A stretch of DNA of 8,125 nt, taken from positions 1 to 8,125 of the forward strand of contig DATAYA010000391.1 of assembly GCA_036272815.1 (NCBI GenBank). The letters run 5' to 3'. Both the position numbers and the translations under genes were made by a program. The first letter of the stretch is position 1. Every line of letters starts with the position of its first letter. The DNA comes from DATAYA01 sp036272815 (lineage in GTDB: Bacteria; Pseudomonadota; Alphaproteobacteria; Acetobacterales; Acetobacteraceae). The notes beneath the pieces are model-generated. The model had not been told where the DNA came from. It saw only the letters and a list, made by a program, of their open reading frames with translations, and searched no databases. Below are positions 6,226 to 8,125 of this stretch, piece by piece.

Positions 6226-7560
6226 ATGGACCAGATCGCGCCCATCGACCTGCGCCGCTTCTTCGCGGCCCCCCTCGCCGAAACCGATCCCGAACTTGCC
6301 CACGCGATCGCCGCCGAACTGGTCCGCCAGCAGGACGGCATCGAGCTGATCGCCAGCGAGAACATCGTCTCCGCCGCGGTGCTCGAAGCGCAGGGCTCCG
6401 TCCTCACCAACAAATATGCTGAGGGCTATCCCGGCCGCCGCTACTATGGTGGCTGCGCCGAGGTCGATCGCGCCGAGCGGCTCGCCATCGAGCGCGCCTG
6501 CCGGCTGTTCGGCTGCACCTACGCCAACGTCCAGCCGCATTCCGGCGCGCAGGCGAACCAGGCGGTGATGCTGGCACTGATCCAGCCCGGCGACGCGATC
6601 CTCGGGATGAGCCTCGCCGCCGGCGGCCACCTGACGCACGGCGCCGCGCCGAACCTGTCGGGCAAATGGTTCCGCGCGCTGCATTACGGCGTCCGTCGCG
6701 ACGATGGCCTGCTCGACTACGAGGAATTGGAGAAAATCGCTCGCGCCGAGCGGCCGCGGCTCATCATCGCCGGCGGCTCGGCCTATCCGCGGGTGATCGA
6801 CTTCGCCCGCATCCGCCGCGTCGCCGATGAGATCGGCGCCTTCTTCCTCGTGGACATGGCGCATTTCGCTGGCCTGGTCGCGGCCGGCGTGTTTCCGAGC
6901 CCACTGCCGCACGCGCACGTCACCACCACCACGACGCACAAGACGCTGCGCGGCCCGCGCGGCGGCATGATCCTCGCCAACGACCCTGAGCTGGGAAAGA
7001 AGTTCAATTCCGCCGTGTTCCCCGGATTGCAGGGTGGCCCGCTGATGCACGTCATCGCCGGCAAGGCCGCGGCTTTCGGCGAGGCGCTGCGCCCCGAGTT
7101 CCGCCTCTACCAGCAGGCGGTCGCGGCCAATGCCCGCGCCCTCGGCCAGGCGCTGGCGGCCGAGGGCTGCGATCTCGTCACCGGAGGCACCGACTGCCAT
7201 CTCGTGCTGGTCGACCTGCGCCCGAAGCGCATCACCGGTCGCGCGGCCGAGGCGAGCCTGGAACGCGCCCGCATCACCGTGAACAAGAACGCGATCCCGT
7301 TCGACCCGGAAAAGCCCGCGGTGACGTCGGGAATCCGCCTCGGCTCGCCGGCCGCCACCACCCGCGGCTTCGGGGAGGCGGAGTTCCGCGACGTCGGGCG
7401 CATGATCGCCGAGGTGCTCGACGGGGCGAGCGAGGCGGCGGAGCAGGCCGTGGCGACGCAGGTGCTGGCGCTTTGTGCGCGGTTTCCGATGTATCCCAAG
7501 GCAAGCCCAGGGGCTCCGCCCCTGGACCCCGCCAAGGGCAGTCGCCCTTGGAACCCGTGA
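6226..7560 (+). CDS. glyA: Serine hydroxymethyltransferase
   Basis: PLP enzyme of the cytoplasm that interconverts serine plus tetrahydrofolate with glycine plus 5,10-methylene-tetrahydrofolate, the main source of one-carbon units for thymidylate, purines and methionine. 444 residues from the ATG at 6226; a GTG at 6208 would add six residues and also lacks a ribosome site. Visible signatures: IELIASEN (39-46), TNKYAEGYPGRRYYGG (61-76), NVQPHSGAQAN (101-111), LVDMAHFAGL with the cofactor-contacting Asp210 and His213, and TTTTHKTLRGPRGG (234-247) with the Schiff-base Lys239. SGIRLGSPAATTRGF (368-382) carries the substrate-carboxylate Arg371. The native end is ALCARFPMYP (415-424). The last 20 residues, rich in Pro and Gly, are encoded by a palindromic repeat that supplies the stop codon. 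Catalytic residues are intact, so the enzyme should be active. It is followed by nrdR, a conserved alphaproteobacterial arrangement. Confidence 0.97.
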   Translation: MDQIAPIDLRRFFAAPLAETDPELAHAIAAELVRQQDGIELIASENIVSAAVLEAQGSVLTNKYAEGYPGRRYYGGCAEVDRAERLAIERACRLFGCTYANVQPHSGAQANQAVMLALIQPGDAILGMSLAAGGHLTHGAAPNLSGKWFRALHYGVRRDDGLLDYEELEKIARAERPRLIIAGGSAYPRVIDFARIRRVADEIGAFFLVDMAHFAGLVAAGVFPSPLPHAHVTTTTTHKTLRGPRGGMILANDPELGKKFNSAVFPGLQGGPLMHVIAGKAAAFGEALRPEFRLYQQAVAANARALGQALAAEGCDLVTGGTDCHLVLVDLRPKRITGRAAEASLERARITVNKNAIPFDPEKPAVTSGIRLGSPAATTRGFGEAEFRDVGRMIAEVLDGASEAAEQAVATQVLALCARFPMYPKASPGAPPLDPAKGSRPWNP

Positions 7561-7660
7561 CCGGGGTCTGGGGCTCGTCACGCGCAGGCGTGCCTTCGCA
7601 CCTCTCACGCGCAGGCGTGCTTTCGCACGACGCCCCAGCGGGTCCAGGGCAGCGCCCTGG
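7507..7660. repeat. Composite palindromic repeat element, overlapping the end of glyA
   Basis: A mosaic of short inverted repeats. Hairpin 1 at 7507-7525: CCAGGGGC, loop TCC, GCCCCTGG. Hairpin 2 at 7532-7551: CCAAGGGC, loop AGTC, GCCCTTGG. GACCCC at 7525-7530 also pairs with GGGGTC at 7563-7568. CTGGGGC at 7568-7574 pairs with GCCCCAG at 7632-7638, enclosing two tandem 27-bp repeats. Hairpin 3 at 7644-7660: CCAGGGC, loop AGC, GCCCTGG. Bases 7638-7660 are an inverted near-copy of 7507-7532, so the unit has inverted ends like a REP/BIME or MITE. GC-rich intergenic palindromes of this style are common in Acetobacteraceae; the exact family is not identified. Confidence 0.75.
7578..7631. repeat. 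Tandem pair of 27-bp repeats
   Basis: Two adjacent units, 7578-7604 and 7605-7631. The first 24 bases match with a single C/T difference (7594 versus 7621). Each unit holds its own dyad, CACGC-GCAG-GCGTG, followed by GTGC and GCAC arms around a CTTC or TTTC loop. They form the core of the larger palindromic element between glyA and nrdR. Confidence 0.8.
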
Positions 7661-7670
7661 CCTTGCCTAG

Positions 7671-8125
7671 ATGCGCTGCCCCTTCTGCGGCCACGACGAC
7701 AGCCAGGTGAAGGACAGCCGTCCCACCGAGGACAGCGCCGCCATCCGCCGCCGCCGCTCGTGTCCCGCCTGCGGCCAGCGCTTCACCACGATCGAGCGGG
7801 TGCAGCTCCGCGAACTCACCGTGGTCAAGAGCGACGGTCGCCGCGTGCCCTTCGACCGCGACAAGCTCGCCCGCTCGATCCGCATCGCACTGCGCAAGCG
7901 CCCGGTGCAGGAGGAGCGGATCGAGCGCATCGTCAACGCCATCGTCCGCAACCTCGAAGCCTCCGGCGAGACCGACATCCCGAGCAAGCAGATCGGCGAG
8001 CAGGTGATGGAGGTGCTGAAGGAGGTGGACGCGGTCGCCTATGTCCGCTTCGCAAGCGTCTATCGCGACTTTCGCGAGGCCAAGGATTTCGAGACCTTCC
8101 TCGACCAGCTTGACGGGGCGCTGCC
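7671..8125 (+). CDS. nrdR: Transcriptional repressor NrdR of ribonucleotide reductase genes (3' end cut by window)
   Basis: Nucleotide-sensing repressor that binds NrdR boxes upstream of ribonucleotide reductase operons. 151 codons are visible and no stop is reached; the family is usually about 150-160 residues, so only the extreme C-terminus is missing. The start is fixed by the N-terminal zinc ribbon, which must begin MRCPFC: cysteines 3, 6, 31 and 34 form the CPFC...CPAC ligand set. An arginine run (26-29) belongs to the DNA-binding ribbon. An ATP-cone follows from about residue 49 to 139, with VVKSDGRRVPFDRDKL at its start and VAYVRFASVYRDF (122-134) near its end. No convincing Shine-Dalgarno precedes the ATG; a repeat hairpin ends 10 bases upstream. 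It lies 110 bases after glyA on the same strand and may be co-transcribed with it. Confidence 0.96.
   Translation, partial: MRCPFCGHDDSQVKDSRPTEDSAAIRRRRSCPACGQRFTTIERVQLRELTVVKSDGRRVPFDRDKLARSIRIALRKRPVQEERIERIVNAIVRNLEASGETDIPSKQIGEQVMEVLKEVDAVAYVRFASVYRDFREAKDFETFLDQLDGAL

Noticed and set aside
5142..6422. A 426-codon + strand frame spanning the repeat-protein start and the glyA start
   Set aside because: It overlaps two well-supported genes in other frames and its translation is Arg/Ala/Gly shadow sequence.
6211..7608. A 465-codon - strand open frame antisense to glyA
   Set aside because: glyA on the + strand carries every SHMT motif. The opposite frame is a GC-driven shadow with no family resemblance.
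7578..7631. Could the tandem 27-bp repeats be a minimal CRISPR array?
   Set aside because: The units are directly adjacent with no spacers, only two copies exist, and they sit inside a larger palindromic element with no cas gene.

Overview
The window looks like a chromosomal segment of a very GC-rich alphaproteobacterium, most likely Rhodospirillales and probably Acetobacteraceae. The grounds are the composition, the glyA-nrdR neighbourhood, the style of the serine hydroxymethyltransferase (SHMT) sequence, the short GC palindromes between genes, and a large adhesin-like beta-strand-repeat protein. The taxonomic call is inference; no rRNA or other strict marker is present.

Layout: (1) 2-862, + strand: the C-terminal three quarters of an Old Yellow Enzyme (NemA-type) flavoprotein, cut off by the left edge. 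(2) 863-1065: a gap of about 200 bp between convergent genes, with no supportable gene. (3) 1066-1431, - strand: a small Gly/Ser/Thr-rich exported protein with a clear signal peptide. (4) 1432-1607: a divergent intergenic region holding overlapping dyads. (5) 1608-1862, + strand: an 84-residue acidic protein of unknown function with a good ribosome binding site. (6) 1887-6071, - strand: a 1394-residue beta-strand-repeat protein, resembling the passenger of a surface adhesin, that fills half the window. It has 3.5 copies of a repeat of about 260 residues and contains no lysine or cysteine. It has neither a recognisable signal peptide nor an autotransporter barrel. (7) 6072-6225: divergent promoter region. 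(8) 6226-7560, + strand: glyA (SHMT), apparently leaderless. (9) 7498-7670: a composite palindromic repeat that supplies the last 20 codons of glyA and fills almost all of the glyA-nrdR gap. (10) 7671-8125, + strand: nrdR, the ribonucleotide reductase repressor, running off the right edge just before its expected stop.

The genes do not form one system. glyA and nrdR are a conserved alphaproteobacterial pair linking one-carbon and nucleotide metabolism. The OYE reductase, the two small proteins and the repeat protein look like independent accessory units. Recurrent small-scale features are hairpins that contain or abut stop codons (at 862, 1066 and 1862/1887) and the repeat element spliced onto the end of glyA. 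The long open frames antisense to the repeat protein and to glyA are high-GC shadows.
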